This document shows positions 35,628-47,531 of a DNA stretch of 64,000 nt, piece after piece. The position numbers and the translations under genes are program-made. The stretch comes from Capillidium heterosporum. Its lineage: Eukaryota > Entomophthoromycota > Entomophthoromycetes > Entomophthorales > Capillidiaceae. Within the stretch, counting starts at the first letter, position 1. Each line of letters begins with the position of its first letter. A model generated the notes under the pieces. It had not been told where the DNA came from, ran no database searches, and saw nothing but the letters and a program-made list of their open reading frames with translations. Location of the stretch: positions 124,001-188,000 of the forward strand of contig WBMQ01000009.1 of the NCBI GenBank assembly GCA_016630905.1, in the 5' to 3' direction.

Positions 35628-36580
35628 CTTTTTGTTGAGGTGAACTAATGAGATAAAAAATTGAAAGTTTTGAGTTGAAATTGACCTTTGGCTAAATTGA
35701 CATTTAAAGTAACTGAGATACTCTAGAAACTTTCTTATCAATTAGAACTATAGATTTTTTTACTGGATAGGAACTACAACTAAGTTCAATATGCATATTG
35801 TCGTATCCGTAAATGTTTTTGAATAATATTTGTTATATCTATTTTTGATAGATCTAATTCAACCATCGATTTTAATTGAATGTTCATCTTGAAAATATTC
35901 AGATACCCTCTCGAAGCAAAAGGTACTTTTACTAGGCCTTTTATTTTAATCCAATTAGTGAGGACCGATTCCAAGCAAAAATTAAACTTTATTCGTCAAA
36001 TTTCTTTAAAGGGATTTTAAACGAAATTGAGGTCCAAAAATGAAAGTAATGAATCCTGTATTCCATAGACATATTTAGTATCTAAGATGCTGTGATTTTC
36101 ATATGAGAGATAATTGATGTTCTTTATTGATGGTAGAGCTTTGTAGTCATCAGAAGCAAGTTCCTTGTCCATTCAATTACACGATGTTTTATAGGAAGCC
36201 TATACTATCGGATGTTTGCACCTTTTTATGGGCCAGCAGTACAATACTTTGTAAGCCTTGTTGATTTTATAAATATATATTTTGCTAAAGCTATATTCGA
36301 ACTAAACGCCCGAAGCTTTGATTTAGATGGCCATTGCCTCATATATAAGTTAGAATAGGAATTTAGCCCTTTGAACTTTAACTTGAGTTGGTAGAGGATA
36401 TCAAAAAACCTAGACAATATTTATAAGCGACGAACTTTTAGCTACTTTACGCTGGTAAAAGATGTACTATTTGGTTTAATTAATCAGCTACCATCTCCTT
36501 TGAGCTAAATTCTCGCAAATCGAAAAAATAGAATCCCAAATAAAGCTTTCATATAAAAATATATTCCGTGTTTTATATCC
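35628..36580. other. intergenic
   Basis: About 950 AT-rich bases: promoter side of the tyrosinase and 3' side of the beta-lactamase-like gene. Short open frames here have no coding character. Confidence 0.45.
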
Positions 36581-38030
36581 CTACAAACTCTCCAAATGTT
36601 TTTCGTATGCCAATTTCAACAGGCCATAAGCCCTACCCTGGTTGTAGAAATCTAAAGTGGGTGCGTTCATAACGTAGCTGAAGGCGAAGTTGGTTTGGTT
36701 ATCAAAGTAGACAAAGGATCCTCCGTTGCCACACCATCCGTACAATTTGGCACCTTCAAAATCATGTTGATCCAATAAAGTAAATCCACCTAAAGTGTTG
36801 GTAGTAGGTAGCTTGATAGCCTCATCCATTCGAGTCTCTTCCTGAGAGATACTTAGCTTGACCGTTTGGGGATCTAACACATGCTTACCATCCAATACTC
36901 CGTCGTTAGCTAAGATGGCGGCGGCTTTGGCCAACTTTTTAAATTTTAGTTATATGTACGTATAAACCATACTTACCGAATTGGAGTTGGTATGGGAGTT
37001 TGCACTAGGTATCTCGTAATCCAAAAACCCGACTTCGTTAGGATCATTAGGATTCTCACTGACCTTCAAGCTGAATATGTGATCCATAGGACTACCCTTA
37101 TCCATCATCTTGGGGTTAAACTCCTGAGAGATCTTATTTCCGATTATGAACCTAGGAAGCATGAAGCCGGCCAACATATCAATAATCGAGTAGGTGTAGG
37201 AAGCAGACTTTCTATCTAAGACATTTTTGGGACAGCCAACATAGAACTCCATATCAAACTCTTGGTTTAGTTGATTTTTGAAGAGCTGTCCTATAGTTGT
37301 ATCAACCTTTAACTTCAATAGCTCGTTTAGGATCCAGCCTCGTGTGTATCCGTGGTAGGCCCTAGTTTTGACACCGTTGAAGTTATGCTCGTGATTTTCG
37401 AGGAACTTTTTGAACTCGGAACCATCCTTCAAGATCTTTAAGGTGGGCTGAGGGTTTTTAAAGTAGCTTAGACCGGACTGATGCTTCAGTAGGTCGCTCA
37501 AAGTAGCCTCGCCTTTGTTACCGTTGGAAAACTCTGGCCAAATCTCACTTATCTTGGTGTTGTAATCCAGTATACCTCTGTCAACGTAGTAGGCCGCTAC
37601 AAAGGACTCCTATTTAAAGTTAGTATCAAAGTTGGTCCATCAATGCTACCATAAATTTGCCACTGGAATATACCAGGCTTATAGTATTTTCATCAAAGGG
37701 CTTTTTTGCTTTGAAATCAGCATACCCACCATACAACTCTACCACCTTCTTACCTTTACTGTATATAGTTACCGAGCTACCCACCTCGATACCAGCTTTA
37801 AAGTTGTCTTGAAACTGTTGGAACACTGGTTCATACCCCTTCTCTAACTTTTTGATGATGAACGGATAGGTTGGCTTGAATATAAAGAATAGTCGGGTAT
37901 ACCAGGGGAACCGCTCCTCCCCTCTACGTAGGATGTAGGTTAAATATGTTGTAACTGATAGGCCTATAGCTGAAGCTGCTAATAACATTGTGATATTCGT
38001 TGAATTTGACTTTGGAGTTTGCACTTTCAT
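36581..38030 (-). CDS. membrane-anchored beta-lactamase-like serine hydrolase (S12/LACTB type)
   Basis: Three exons (38030-37650, 37609-36977 and 36934-36581) give 455 residues with 40- and 42-nt introns. An N-terminal membrane segment (MLLAASAIGLSVTTYLTYIL, about 16-35) suggests a signal anchor. The catalytic domain shows SSGK (Ser122..Lys125, the SxxK nucleophile pair) in SLVYSSGKFM. A YHGYTRGW segment (about 212-219) fits the Tyr motif of the EstB/LACTB-type family. HQSGL and a glycine-rich GWCGNGGSFVYFD near the C-terminus take the place of the KTG region. Fungal relatives are esterases or peptidases rather than antibiotic-destroying enzymes; the substrate here is unknown. Upstream ELYGGYAD is a family hallmark. 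The gene appears intact. Confidence 0.85.
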
Positions 38031-38558
38031 TTAGCCTTTTATAGTTTTCAGGCACAACTTTTGACCGAAATTTTGAAAGATTTAGGTTTCACGTGAGTTT
38101 ACAAAGTTGGGAAATGTAGTTCCGATAGAAAATTGATGAACTTTTGACATGCATTTAAGGTATAGTTATGGTGGTAATTTCATCAGTTGCTTCAAGATTA
38201 ATATACTGCTACTATAAGTTTGAAATAGCGTTATATTTTCGGTAAAATATTAAATGCGATTATAGTAGTAATTCATCTAGCTTTGTTACCCATACTAACT
38301 CTGTTCCTAACTATACCTACATATCCATTATGTAAATTTTTAATAAAATTATATGCTTAACTCATAGATGACGACATGTATGCATATGCATATCCATACA
38401 CAAAATATAATCTGAATCTTCTTAAAATTTAGCATAACAAAAAAGTTTGCAGGAATGATATGTCTGCCTTCGTATAAGGTACCTATATCTCATACTGCCT
38501 GTTATTTAGTGCTCTATGAAATACTATGTAAAAAATAAAAATTATAAAAAATGTACAT
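38031..38558. other. intergenic, 3' flank of the piggyBac relic
   Basis: AT-rich. The left terminus of the piggyBac element should lie here; I searched for TTAA followed by CCC and found no convincing one. Confidence 0.4.
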
Positions 38559-40245
38559 TTATTGGCATTGTAGATGGTATAGCCGAAAGCATTCAAGGCA
38601 AAAGGGTTTATCACATCAGCTGCATCGATATTTTACTGTTTTGCAAAACCTATGCCTTTAGCAATAAAAAGTCTTGAATAGCAAGATATGCACCTTTTTT
38701 TGGCAAACTGCCTTCCCCTGGGACCTCCTGTAGAATATGCCTAGGACCATTCCGATCAACTGGTTGTAAACCCAAGATAGACTTTACAATTAATCTCCTG
38801 AAGTCAACGATTTTCATTTTAGACCCAGTGCATTCCTTATATAACCTAAAAGCGTTTACTACTGCCATTTGACATACAGTATGAAAGAAAATCCGAACAT
38901 ACTACTTGGCTGTTCTGCAGATATATGGATTGTAGGCAGCCAATTGGTCAGATATGTCTACATATGTCTTTTCAGAATTGTAGCCATCAACTACTTTAGG
39001 CTTTCTACCAACTTTGATAGCATAATATATAGCTGAAATCATATAGACATCCTTTTATCCTTCCATTTAGGACCATGATGCCATTTTGATTTTGCTTTGC
39101 AGCTATATCCCCTTTAGTCAAAGTTGCTTGAATTACACTACGTGGTAAACCAGACCTATTATATTGAATGGTGCCTATTAAGTTAGTGTTTTTATGCAAT
39201 AGCCTTTTAGCAAGTATCAAGCTGGAATACCAGTTATCGACATAAACTTTCCGACCTGCTCCAATTAGATTATCCATCAATCTCATAACTACTTCTTCAC
39301 CAGCAAGTAATTTCTTTGGTCGATATTCCTTTCCGCAATAAATATATAGATCATAAGTATAACCACCCTTACAGCAAAGTTTAAAAAATTTAATGCCATA
39401 GCGACTCCGTTTAAAAGAATTGAACTGACGGAAAAAGATACAACCATGAAATTTCACCAAGCTTTCATCAATACAAACAGTTTCCCCAGGACAGTAAAGA
39501 AGTTTACATTGTTCTACAAAAATATCCATAAACTGTTCGACTTTCCCTATAAAATAAAAGTAAATATATACATATCATTGTATCTACCTAATCTTTGCCA
39601 ACTTTCAATTTGGCTATTGTTACAAAGATGCAATGCCTTCATCAATTCTTCAAATCTCTCACGGACCATAATATTTCTACAAATAGAATATCCTCCAAAA
39701 ACTATGTCAGAAGACCAATAGTTGCGAAGGGTAGGTAGCTTGATAAAGCCCATTTGTAGTGTAATACTCAAAAATACAAGTATCTCATTAGCATCGGTGT
39801 CAGTATAGACGGGATTGATCTCATGTCCATATCGATTAGTTTCAGTCACTATATGGCTGAGAAGCTTATCAGTTATTAATAATCGGTAGTAGTTATATGG
39901 AGCTTTACAATTTTCCATAAACCCAATGTTAATTCCAGCCTCAGGATCATGAAATAGCTCTCTAACAGGTTTAATAATATCTGAAGACCATTCATCAACT
40001 TTAATCTCTGGTACATTTGAGTCACTATCAGGGCTGAATTCCAAAGTATACACAGTATGCTCTTGATTGTTCTCTCCATTAGTATCATTGCCAGAGCTGT
40101 AACTTGCACTATAAACAATTGGTTCAGAGGTATCGTCATTGCTACTATAGTCTTCATCTCCGCTGCTAGCTTTGTCTTCAGATATATCGCTATATTGTAA
40201 TGGATTATCATAGGTTAAAGTAGTGTTTTCACGCTGAGCTGACAT
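38559..40245 (-). pseudogene. piggyBac-type transposase, inactivated
   Basis: The frame starts at 40245 with an acidic N-terminus, then FMENCKAPYNYYRLLITDKL and the transposase core. An apparent 38-nt intron (39587-39550) joins WQRLG to KVEQFMDIFVEQC. The first two catalytic aspartates are visible in CIDESLVKF and VYVDNWYSS. Near 39065 two closely spaced single-base losses break the frame, but the third aspartate block KDVYMIS is readable in another frame. A TAG replaces the usual Trp before YVRIFFHT. A C-terminal cysteine-rich zinc-finger-like part (CDKPFCLECFRLYH) survives after another frame change and a TGA. So the full-length order of a piggyBac transposase is present, but with at least three frame breaks and two stops. 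Not functional. Confidence 0.85.
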
Positions 40246-40360
40246 TTTGTAAATAAAGTGAAATATATATATTAATATATTTATTGAACTAACATTTATA
40301 TATTTTTCAATATAATTTTTACATAATAAAGGACTTCATTAATTTAAACTCAGTGTATAA

Positions 40361-40377
40361 TAGTAATAAAGGGTTAA
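40361..40377 (-). mobile_element. probable right terminus of the piggyBac relic (TTAA + CCCTTTATT)
   Basis: On the minus strand TTAA (40377-40374) is followed by CCCTTTATTACTA. PiggyBac elements insert at TTAA, and their inverted repeats typically start CCC. It lies about 130 bases upstream of the transposase start, the expected place. The matching left end was not found, so the element boundary is only half supported. Confidence 0.5.
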
Positions 40378-40827
40378 AACTTTTTATCTTATATGATGAA
40401 AATTATGTATCCTTTTAGCCTTAATCGAGCATAAAATTTTTTGATAGAATTGATCATATATAAAAACCAATTACATAGATAAAAGTTTAAGTTTTCAATT
40501 TCTTTTGGACATTTCTATAGTTTATATATTTAAATGCATACATAGAGTTTTTTCGGATTTTTGAGGTCTTTACTTTTGAAAAGCTACAAAAAAGTGGTCC
40601 ATCGTATATTGATTAAATATCATTTAACATGACTTTATTTTATATAATCTAAAAATATAGGGTATATCTCATGTATCCTCGAACTTAGCCAGTCACCAAT
40701 ACTTTAACCTTCTAGTACGCTTTAAACTAGCATAATAAAATATCCAAGGTTAAGGCATCCAACTAAGCTCAAAAATACTGTATTCAAAAACTACGAAAAA
40801 TATTTTTTATTCTATAGAAATATTTAC
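40378..40827. other. intergenic
   Basis: About 450 AT-rich bases with no recognised feature. Confidence 0.4.
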
Positions 40828-41794
40828 CTACTCTACCAGTAAATCCTCCAGCCAACTTTCCAACTCAGTACTCACCTCCAAATTCTCTGGATAAACTAAA
40901 TCTTTTGATCTCTGAATCAAATACTCCAGTTCCTTCAATTCTTTCTCATATCGTACTTTTAAATACTCGACCTCTAACTTCCAACCCGACCGTTGGTACA
41001 ACTTTAAACTCTTTTCGTACAGCTTAGTCGCTAAACTAGATGATCCTTCCAAAATACTCTCTTCCTTTTCTTCTAGTTGTAGAGTCAGAGCTGAAGCCGA
41101 TGTGGATATCGGAGATGGGTAATTCCGTAAAGAGCTGTAGTGATAATAGTCGATAGCTAGACCAATGTATTTAAACGCTGTATAATCATCGGTACGATTG
41201 TTTAGATACTTTTGGAAACAGATTAAAGCATCTACATAATTAGGAAGATATGTCAAAAAGTAGTTCGAAATGAAATAAAAAATGATACCTTCTAACTTGA
41301 AATTCAAACTTAGAACTTGGCCTTTAAACAAATTTTGACCCGGCTCGTTGTTCGTCTATTTAAAAAGTAACCAAATAAGAAACACCTCAATAAAATGAAA
41401 AGCTTACCTTCCATCCATCTAACAGCTGATATGCCTTTTCAAACTCCTGCAAGTGTAAATAAGTGCGTATAAACAGCTCTACCAACTCTCGGTTGTTCTT
41501 CTTAAACCTTTCTTCGGTCAACAGTACTGGACTTAACTCGATTATCTTTGAAAACTCCTTTTTTGAATACAGGTACTCCATACTACTCTTGTATTCTGTT
41601 ATGCCGAACTTGTCGTCTATAGTTTGGTACCACTCTTCTAAACTTCGGTTGAACCAACCTACTGTACTACCCCTAGGTTCAAAATGTTGATCTATTTGAG
41701 CTTGCTGGGTTGAATTTTCCTCTTCTTCATCATCGGTTGGAATTTCGACTAAAACTTCATCTTGAGATTCAACTTCCGGCTCGGTTGCAGTCAT
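40828..41794 (-). CDS. hypothetical alpha-helical (TPR-like) protein
   Basis: Two exons (41794-41408 and 41355-40828), joined across a 52-nt intron, give 304 residues. The N-terminus is acidic (DDEEEEN near 21). The rest reads as an alpha-solenoid: repeated helix pairs with Tyr/Leu/Ala spacing such as MEYLYSKKEFSKIIELSP, RTYLHLQEFEKAYQLLDGW, ALICFQKYLNNRTDDYTAF and KLYEKSLKLYQRSG, which is TPR-like. No signal peptide and no clear membrane helix. The codon pattern and the in-frame splice support a real gene. I do not recognise a named family; a peroxin or an organelle adaptor with TPR fold would be compatible, but nothing here proves it. Confidence 0.7.
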
Positions 41795-42719
41795 TTGGAA
41801 TTGAGAGAGCTACTAGCCTGAACTTCTTTTGGATAAGGATATTCAGTTTTGCTTTGCCCATCCTCAGCATTTTTTCCAATCCACTAAGATTTTACTAGGT
41901 AAACTCTGTTCCAATAATAAACTTTAATTGCCACGAACTGCGAAAGCTAATAGGTAGACTATGGGTTCACATCCTTGGATCATTCCAAACTTTAACCCAA
42001 TAGTACTCTATTATTCGTGCCTAGCTGACCCAAATATTTTACCACTTTTGGTTCTTAATCCTTTAAGGTGTGAATTTTAGTGCAATCCATCAAAAAATCA
42101 ATCGATTCCTAATCTTAGCTTCCTCACATTTCAAGAGTTTGAAGTTGATTTTCAAAGGTATGGGCAATTCAATCCAAGATACCAAGCTGAGTAAATAAAC
42201 AGTTCCATGTCAACTTTTTTCAACCACCTATCCAACTTTCTGATATAAATCAAAAGAAATAAAGCAACTGTCCAGCCTAAAAACTACTTTACCAAATTTT
42301 TAACGAATCTACATCTTTTCAATAGCAGTTTTTTTAAATAATAAATAGCACATAAGGTAAATTTTATATCAATCGTTTATTACATATATTTACATGGTTC
42401 AAAACTATGTTTATTTTCCTTTCTAGCTTACATGTTATCAACAAATACATTATTTTTTGGTTTGTCCTACTTGCCTGTACTATTAACTTTTAAATAAAAT
42501 AGATACTATATATGGTAAAATAGGTACATATCCCATATCAAATATTTAGAAAAATCGATATAATCAAGTCTGAATAATACAGCTATAGTATTACATCTTA
42601 AATCAATTTAAATATAGAACTTACACTTTATCAACAATCTAACGAACCTATGCCTAATAAATTGCCAAAGGCTTCAAAATACAATAAAAGCTAGTTTATT
42701 CAGCTCAGCATAACAAAGG
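41795..42719. other. intergenic
   Basis: AT-rich spacer; no feature recognised. Confidence 0.4.
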
Positions 42720-43053
42720 TTACCACGTTTCGTAACTCTCTTTTCCGTTGACGTTGACGTACTGATATCCGCTGGAAGTATGGTAACTGTTGCGGTAATT
42801 CTCGTTATAGATAAACTTTGCTTCGTATGTTCTTAGTTTAGGCTTTTTCTTTATTTTATTCTCCTTTATCTTCTCCTCAACTTTAACCTTGTGAACGATC
42901 GGCTCCTGATTTTCAAATTGATTCTTGACGGAATCCTTGAAGATGGAGTTGGTTGCTATAAACGAAAAAGGTAGGCTGGATAACACGTAGAAGAAAGCTA
43001 CAAGGAGAAGTAACAGTACTCCGTTGAGAATTGGTGATATAGCTTCGTAGCAT
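42720..43053 (-). pseudogene. small single-pass membrane or secreted protein, frame-broken near its start
   Basis: A hydrophobic segment (GVLLLLLVAFFYVLSSLPF) is followed by a hydrophilic lysine-rich stalk (EEKIKENKIKKKPKLR) and a Tyr/Asn/Ser-rich tail ending NGKESYETW. This frame has no ATG upstream. The only well-placed ATG (43053), about 50 bases downstream of a TATA box, is in a different frame, so one base must have been gained or lost between 43053 and about 43025. Otherwise the true first exon lies further up and was missed. I recognise no family. Confidence 0.4.
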
Positions 43054-43103
43054 ATTGTGTAAAAATAGAAAATAGATGACTGAAGCTACCAATTCCTTTA
43101 GTC

Positions 43104-43110
43104 TTATATA
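43104..43110 (-). promoter_or_regulatory. TATA box of the 42720-43053 gene
   Basis: TATATAA on the minus strand in the context TGTATATAAGAC, about 50 bases before the ATG at 43053. Confidence 0.45.
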
Positions 43111-43300
43111 CATTAATTTGTCTATATAGAATCTATCAGTTGATTAAATGTTATAAAATCATGATATGGACCAACAATTTAACAAAGGTATGGGTTTTAT
43201 TGATCAAGTTGCTTTTGTTATCAATTGGACTGGCCTGATTGAATGCTTTCTCTGGTTATAAATATTCAACTAGAACTGAACCACAACGAGTTTTACTGAG

Positions 43301-43373
43301 GCTCGTGTGGTGTAATCGGTTATCACCCAGGACTTTGAATCCTGTAATCCGAGTTCGATTCTCGGCATGAGCT
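43301..43373 (+). tRNA. tRNA-Gln (anticodon TTG)
   Basis: A full cloverleaf can be drawn. The acceptor GCTCGTG/CATGAGC has one G-T pair, the D stem is GTG/CAC, and the anticodon stem CAGGA/TCCTG carries the loop CTTTGAA. The T arm is CCGAG-TTCGATT-CTCGG, and the discriminator is T, as common for fungal tRNA-Gln. No intron. The anticodon TTG reads CAA. A pol III terminator follows. Confidence 0.95.
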
Positions 43374-43374
43374 G

Positions 43375-43382
43375 TTTTTTTT
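43375..43382 (+). terminator. pol III terminator of tRNA-Gln
   Basis: A run of eight T directly after the tRNA 3' end, the standard RNA polymerase III stop. Confidence 0.9.
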
Positions 43383-43862
43383 GCACCTGGAAAAACTTTT
43401 TACTTAGGTACTCAACACTACTATCGATAAACTGCTAGATACATATACACTACACTGTATTTTTTTAGCTTGTTTTAGTGCCATTATATAATATGGACAA
43501 ATTTTTCTATAGCACCAACTTTGTGAATTTTCTGATGTCAATGAGGCAGCAAAATTTACTTTCATTCAATTCATCCCATTCCCAGTCAGGTAGCCAATTT
43601 ACATTAAACTATCAACCACTATACGAATTACATCTATCCAACACCTCTTTTTCCTTTCACTAACCCACCGTTCAAACTCAAGTCATCCTTTCTGATGCAT
43701 AGCGTAGAACTAACTCCCATAGCGAAGTAGAATTAGTTTTCAATTTCCCCTAGATAGCTTCCTTCACTAGTGTTTATGCCACCAATTTGAAGTGCGAAGA
43801 ATTCTTATAATATATAAAGGCGTCTTCAATTTTAAACTCAAAATTCAAATTCCATAAGAAAT

Positions 43863-44142
43863 ATGAAATCCACATACCTACTTCTAGCAATAAGCTCAAT
43901 GTTTAGTACCTTAGTCCAAGCGCACTGCTTCACCACGTTCTTATCCGTCAATTAATACTACAGCATTTATATTTCAATTAGGTCAATTAACCCTACCTTC
44001 CTTTTAAGTCAAACATCACGCTTTCAATGGCTCGAACAGTGTAAGTTTAACGTTTTTCACTCCGAAACCAAAATCACACAGACTCTACAAGTGGGTTCGG
44101 GAAGGTAGTGCATTGCTACGACCTGAAGACTACTTTCATTAA
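43863..44142 (+). CDS. small secreted peptide (58 residues, three exons)
   Basis: A clear signal peptide (MKSTYLLLAISSMFSTLVQA) opens at 43863. The frame can be kept open by two introns, 43947-44008 (62 nt) and 44041-44081 (41 nt, with strong GTAAGT donor and ACACAG acceptor). The three exons, 43863-43946, 44009-44040 and 44082-44142, sum to 59 codons. The mature part is about 38 residues (AHCFTTFLS.. then ..MARTVLYKW), with one cysteine. No family recognised. The alternative is a decayed gene of which only the signal peptide remains clear. Confidence 0.38.
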
Positions 44143-45510
44143 GCTAAGTTGGAGCATGTTCTCAATAATTATATCCAAAAAGGAAGTGTGAAGATGCTGG
44201 TATAGCAGGGTATGAAAATCCAGAAGATTGAATATAGTCAATTGAGCCCAGGGATAGGTACAAGGTTGAGGGTAAAGGCTGGATTACTAAGTCGAAGCTT
44301 CAATTTATCTTTCAGTTGCTATAACTTTTTAATCAAGACAGTTTGGATATTTTTATTCTTTCTATATATAGTTCAACCTTCTACTTTGGTTAAGCAACAT
44401 CAAAGTTTTGAGTGTCTCACTCCAGAGAAGTTTTTGATTATTGAAAAAGAAAGTAGAATTCGACCTACCTTAGACCAGGATAAGCCGTAACTCGCCTATA
44501 GCTTTATCATTCAGAAAGCTGAACGTCGTAGATCATATATATGAAGGTTACCCCTAAATCCAGCCAATCTTTACAAATTTTGCATATGGCTTGAAATCTA
44601 TGATGCCAGATTCTCTACCAAGCATAAATAATTCTAAGTTTTGGGTTTAAAGAATCAATGGCCTATCATTTTAAGAATGGTAGGCAATTAGATCAACTTT
44701 ATAAGTAAAACTATAAATGAAGTTTTGGACTGGTATCGTAGATTTTAACCCATATCAATGCCGTTGAGCTTTTGCAAAAGATTCTGCTAGATGGAACAGG
44801 TTCCAAAGTATTTGTACCATAACCCAAATGAACAATTTGGCTTTAGTGCAATCAATCTGGAATTATATATATATGGGTTTCTTGGAAATGTCCCTACATA
44901 CTTTCAAATGCCTATTTGTAAATGTATAGTACAACTTAAAGTCCTATAGTATTGGACCCTCTAAACTTTTATTAAACCACAAATTTACAATTTTTACTAA
45001 AATTGGATGTCGAATGTGTTCAATCCGTGGACTACCAGTTATTTATTACCTAGTATCTCAACGATCTATTTACTATAGACTAGCTACATCAACAGAAATA
45101 ACTCAAAACTATTTAAAAATAGATGAATGTATGCTGACCTTTTATACAACAAAGTTACCGAGTAAAATTTCTACCAAAAAAAACCGCAAACTAATATTGG
45201 CCAAGTAGATTGAAAACATAATTAAGCTATATACTTAAGGTCTTTGATATACAAAACCTTTAACATTTTTTGATCCACTAATAATTTAATTTTGTCCTAT
45301 TATAAAAACGTATATCTTTAGGGCACTTGTTAGCATCCCCATCCAAAATAACCAAGCGTATACCGCTCAATACTATAAACTCCACTCAAGTCTCAATAAA
45401 TGGCCAAGTTTGTCAAAGTTGAAAGAATACCTTTTCCTTTGATAAAATCAACTAGCTGGTCTACCAACCCCAACAAAGCAATATATATATCTAATTAATA
45501 ATCTTTCAAT
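44143..45510. other. intergenic, 1.4 kb
   Basis: AT-rich. A short open frame at 45014-45208 has no similarity or coding character. A TATATATATAT string at about 45482-45491 lies just before the tyrosinase start. Confidence 0.45.
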
Positions 45511-47531
45511 ATGGTAAGCCAAGAGTATCTGAGATACTTCAACTTCATCCTCTGCCTCTTCAATTCTAATAGATGCAACGACAAGGACCTTGACGGTTCT
45601 AATAACTACCACAAACCTACCACCAGCTCTAAGCCTATTCCATCAATTACGACCTCCACTTCTCAAGAATATTGGAGTTACAATCGACCTAGCTTCAGTT
45701 CCATCCTAGTAAAAAGTTCGAGTACACCTGTCTGGACTTCAAAATCGAAACTTACCAGTGCATCGACTTACGACGGTGTTGAAGAGCGTACTGTATCCCG
45801 TTCGTCAAGCTATGTTCAACCAACTTACGTAAGTAAGTCTTCCACCAAAGTTCAGCCTTCAAGCTTTAGCGTTGTTGAAAGTTCTACCCAGGCTTCGTCT
45901 AGAAAAAGTTTGGAGACTGTCTCAGAATCAACTACAGTTGATAAGGTTACGTCAGCTACTCAAGTTATCGTCCCCAGTTCCTCAAGTGTTGATGCTATAT
46001 CTACTAGCATTTCAAGTTCATCGATCTCTAGCAAGCCTTACACTTCCAGCAGCAGTAAAATTCCAACAGTAACTTCATCGATCCAGATCTCAGAAGTCAA
46101 GAGTGCCACTCCATCTGTCATTGAGTCTGCATCCCAGTCAGTCGAAACTAAAACCTATGCTACAGTAACATCGGCTTCAGTTTCTATCGCAACTTTAAGT
46201 GCTTCGGTTCAATCTAGTACCAAGTGCTGTAAGCTCAGTCCCTACTACAACCAGCGCTGCAGTATGGTCCGCCAGCTTGGGATCCCAGTCTTCAACTGAA
46301 CCCACTTTGACCTCGACTTCCAGCGCCAACCCCAACGAAAGTAACTTACAGCTGATCACCAGCGCTACTAGCTCTTCAAGCGCCTTTGAAAGCAAGGTAG
46401 TTTCTTCTACCACCACTTCCATCCTGTCAACTTCAACTGGTAGAAACAAGCCATATGTGCACTGCAAGAACCCCGTAGTACGTAAGGAGATCCGTCAGCT
46501 AACTCCTACTGAGCTGAAAAATTACATCTCGGCCATTCAGAAGCTACATTTCAAAGCTGACCAGAACTCCGAATCCAAGTATGACAAGTATGCCAAGATC
46601 CACATTGATTACCATAAAGTTGCTCACGGTGGCCCGGCCTTCTTACCTTGGCACCGTCAGTTTATTCGAAACTATGAATTGGACCTTGCAGACCATCGAC
46701 CCTACTATTATCTTGCCTTACTGGGATTGGACCATAGATTCACAAAATCCTGAAAACTCGACCGTTTTAACGTCTTCTATCTTTGGTGGTAATGGTGATG
46801 CCAAGAACGACTACTGCCTCGGTAATGGCCCCTTCAAAAGCTGGATGATGCGGTACCCAACTCCCCATTGCTTGCGTCGTAACTACAGTGGTGGTGATAA
46901 GATCCCTTCCCTTACCTCCATCGACGTCATGAAGGCTATTTTGCAGGATGTCAAAGACTACGATGAATTTGAGTTCAACTTGGAGGTACACCACGGTCCC
47001 TTACATCTCGACGTAGGTGGTGAAACTGGTGATCTCATGCCCATGTGGTCACCTAACGACCCTCTATTCTTCTTACACCACGTCTTTGTCGATATGTTAT
47101 GGTTCAACTGGCAGAAGATGCATCCCAATTCGAATCAGTATCTAGGCATCAAAGGAGGTAAAAACGTCACCCATACCGATCTGCTCCCACCTTTCAATGT
47201 CAAAGTTGATGAACTTTTCGATACTTCTAATGAAGGTTTATGCTACACTTATCAGCCTTACCAAGCCAATGCATTGGCACCTCAACAGCGTACCGGATTC
47301 GACTTCAAGACTTTGAAAAACGGTAAATTGACTTCGACTGCCAATCAAGTCGACAGTCTGGACCGTAACAAGCGAGATGTTTTGCGCAAAGTACCAAAAT
47401 TACCACAAAGTTGGATCGAAATGAACGGATTGAGCTTCACCAAGGTACGCAAGGTTGAGGATGAGCGCGACACCATTGCCAAGAATTTGAATAACTTGGA
47501 CTACCAGCCTATAAGTAACTTGAAGAAATAA
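45511..47531 (+). pseudogene. tyrosinase with long Ser/Thr-rich stalk, interrupted by two +1 frameshifts
   Basis: About 670 residues in three overlapping frames. Frame 1 (45511 to about 46230) is a Ser/Thr/Val-rich mucin-like stretch that continues, after an extra base between about 46215 and 46240, in frame 2. Frame 2 carries the rest of the stalk and copper site A (HIDYHKVAHGGPAFLPWHRQ). A second extra base at about 46685-46688 (GAC CTT G CAG) moves to frame 3, which holds DPTIILPYWDW, copper site B (HHGPLHLD.. NDPLFFLHHVFVD) and the C-terminus to 47531. All copper ligands survive, and outside the two slips there is no stop. The tyrosinase core is close to that at 34311-35627, but the stalk of some 300 residues before the core is unusual. 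Either a young pseudogene, sequencing errors, or (less likely) programmed frameshifting. The N-terminus lacks a clean signal peptide. Confidence 0.8.

Noticed and set aside
38031-38558. Left inverted repeat of the piggyBac element
   Set aside because: TTAA words occur (for example near 38432 and 38356) but none is followed by CCC or resembles the right end.
46685-46688. Programmed +1 frameshift as the explanation for the broken tyrosinase
   Set aside because: The CTT-G site only loosely resembles known slip sites, a second unrelated slip is also needed, and no stimulatory element is evident; kept only as a minor alternative.
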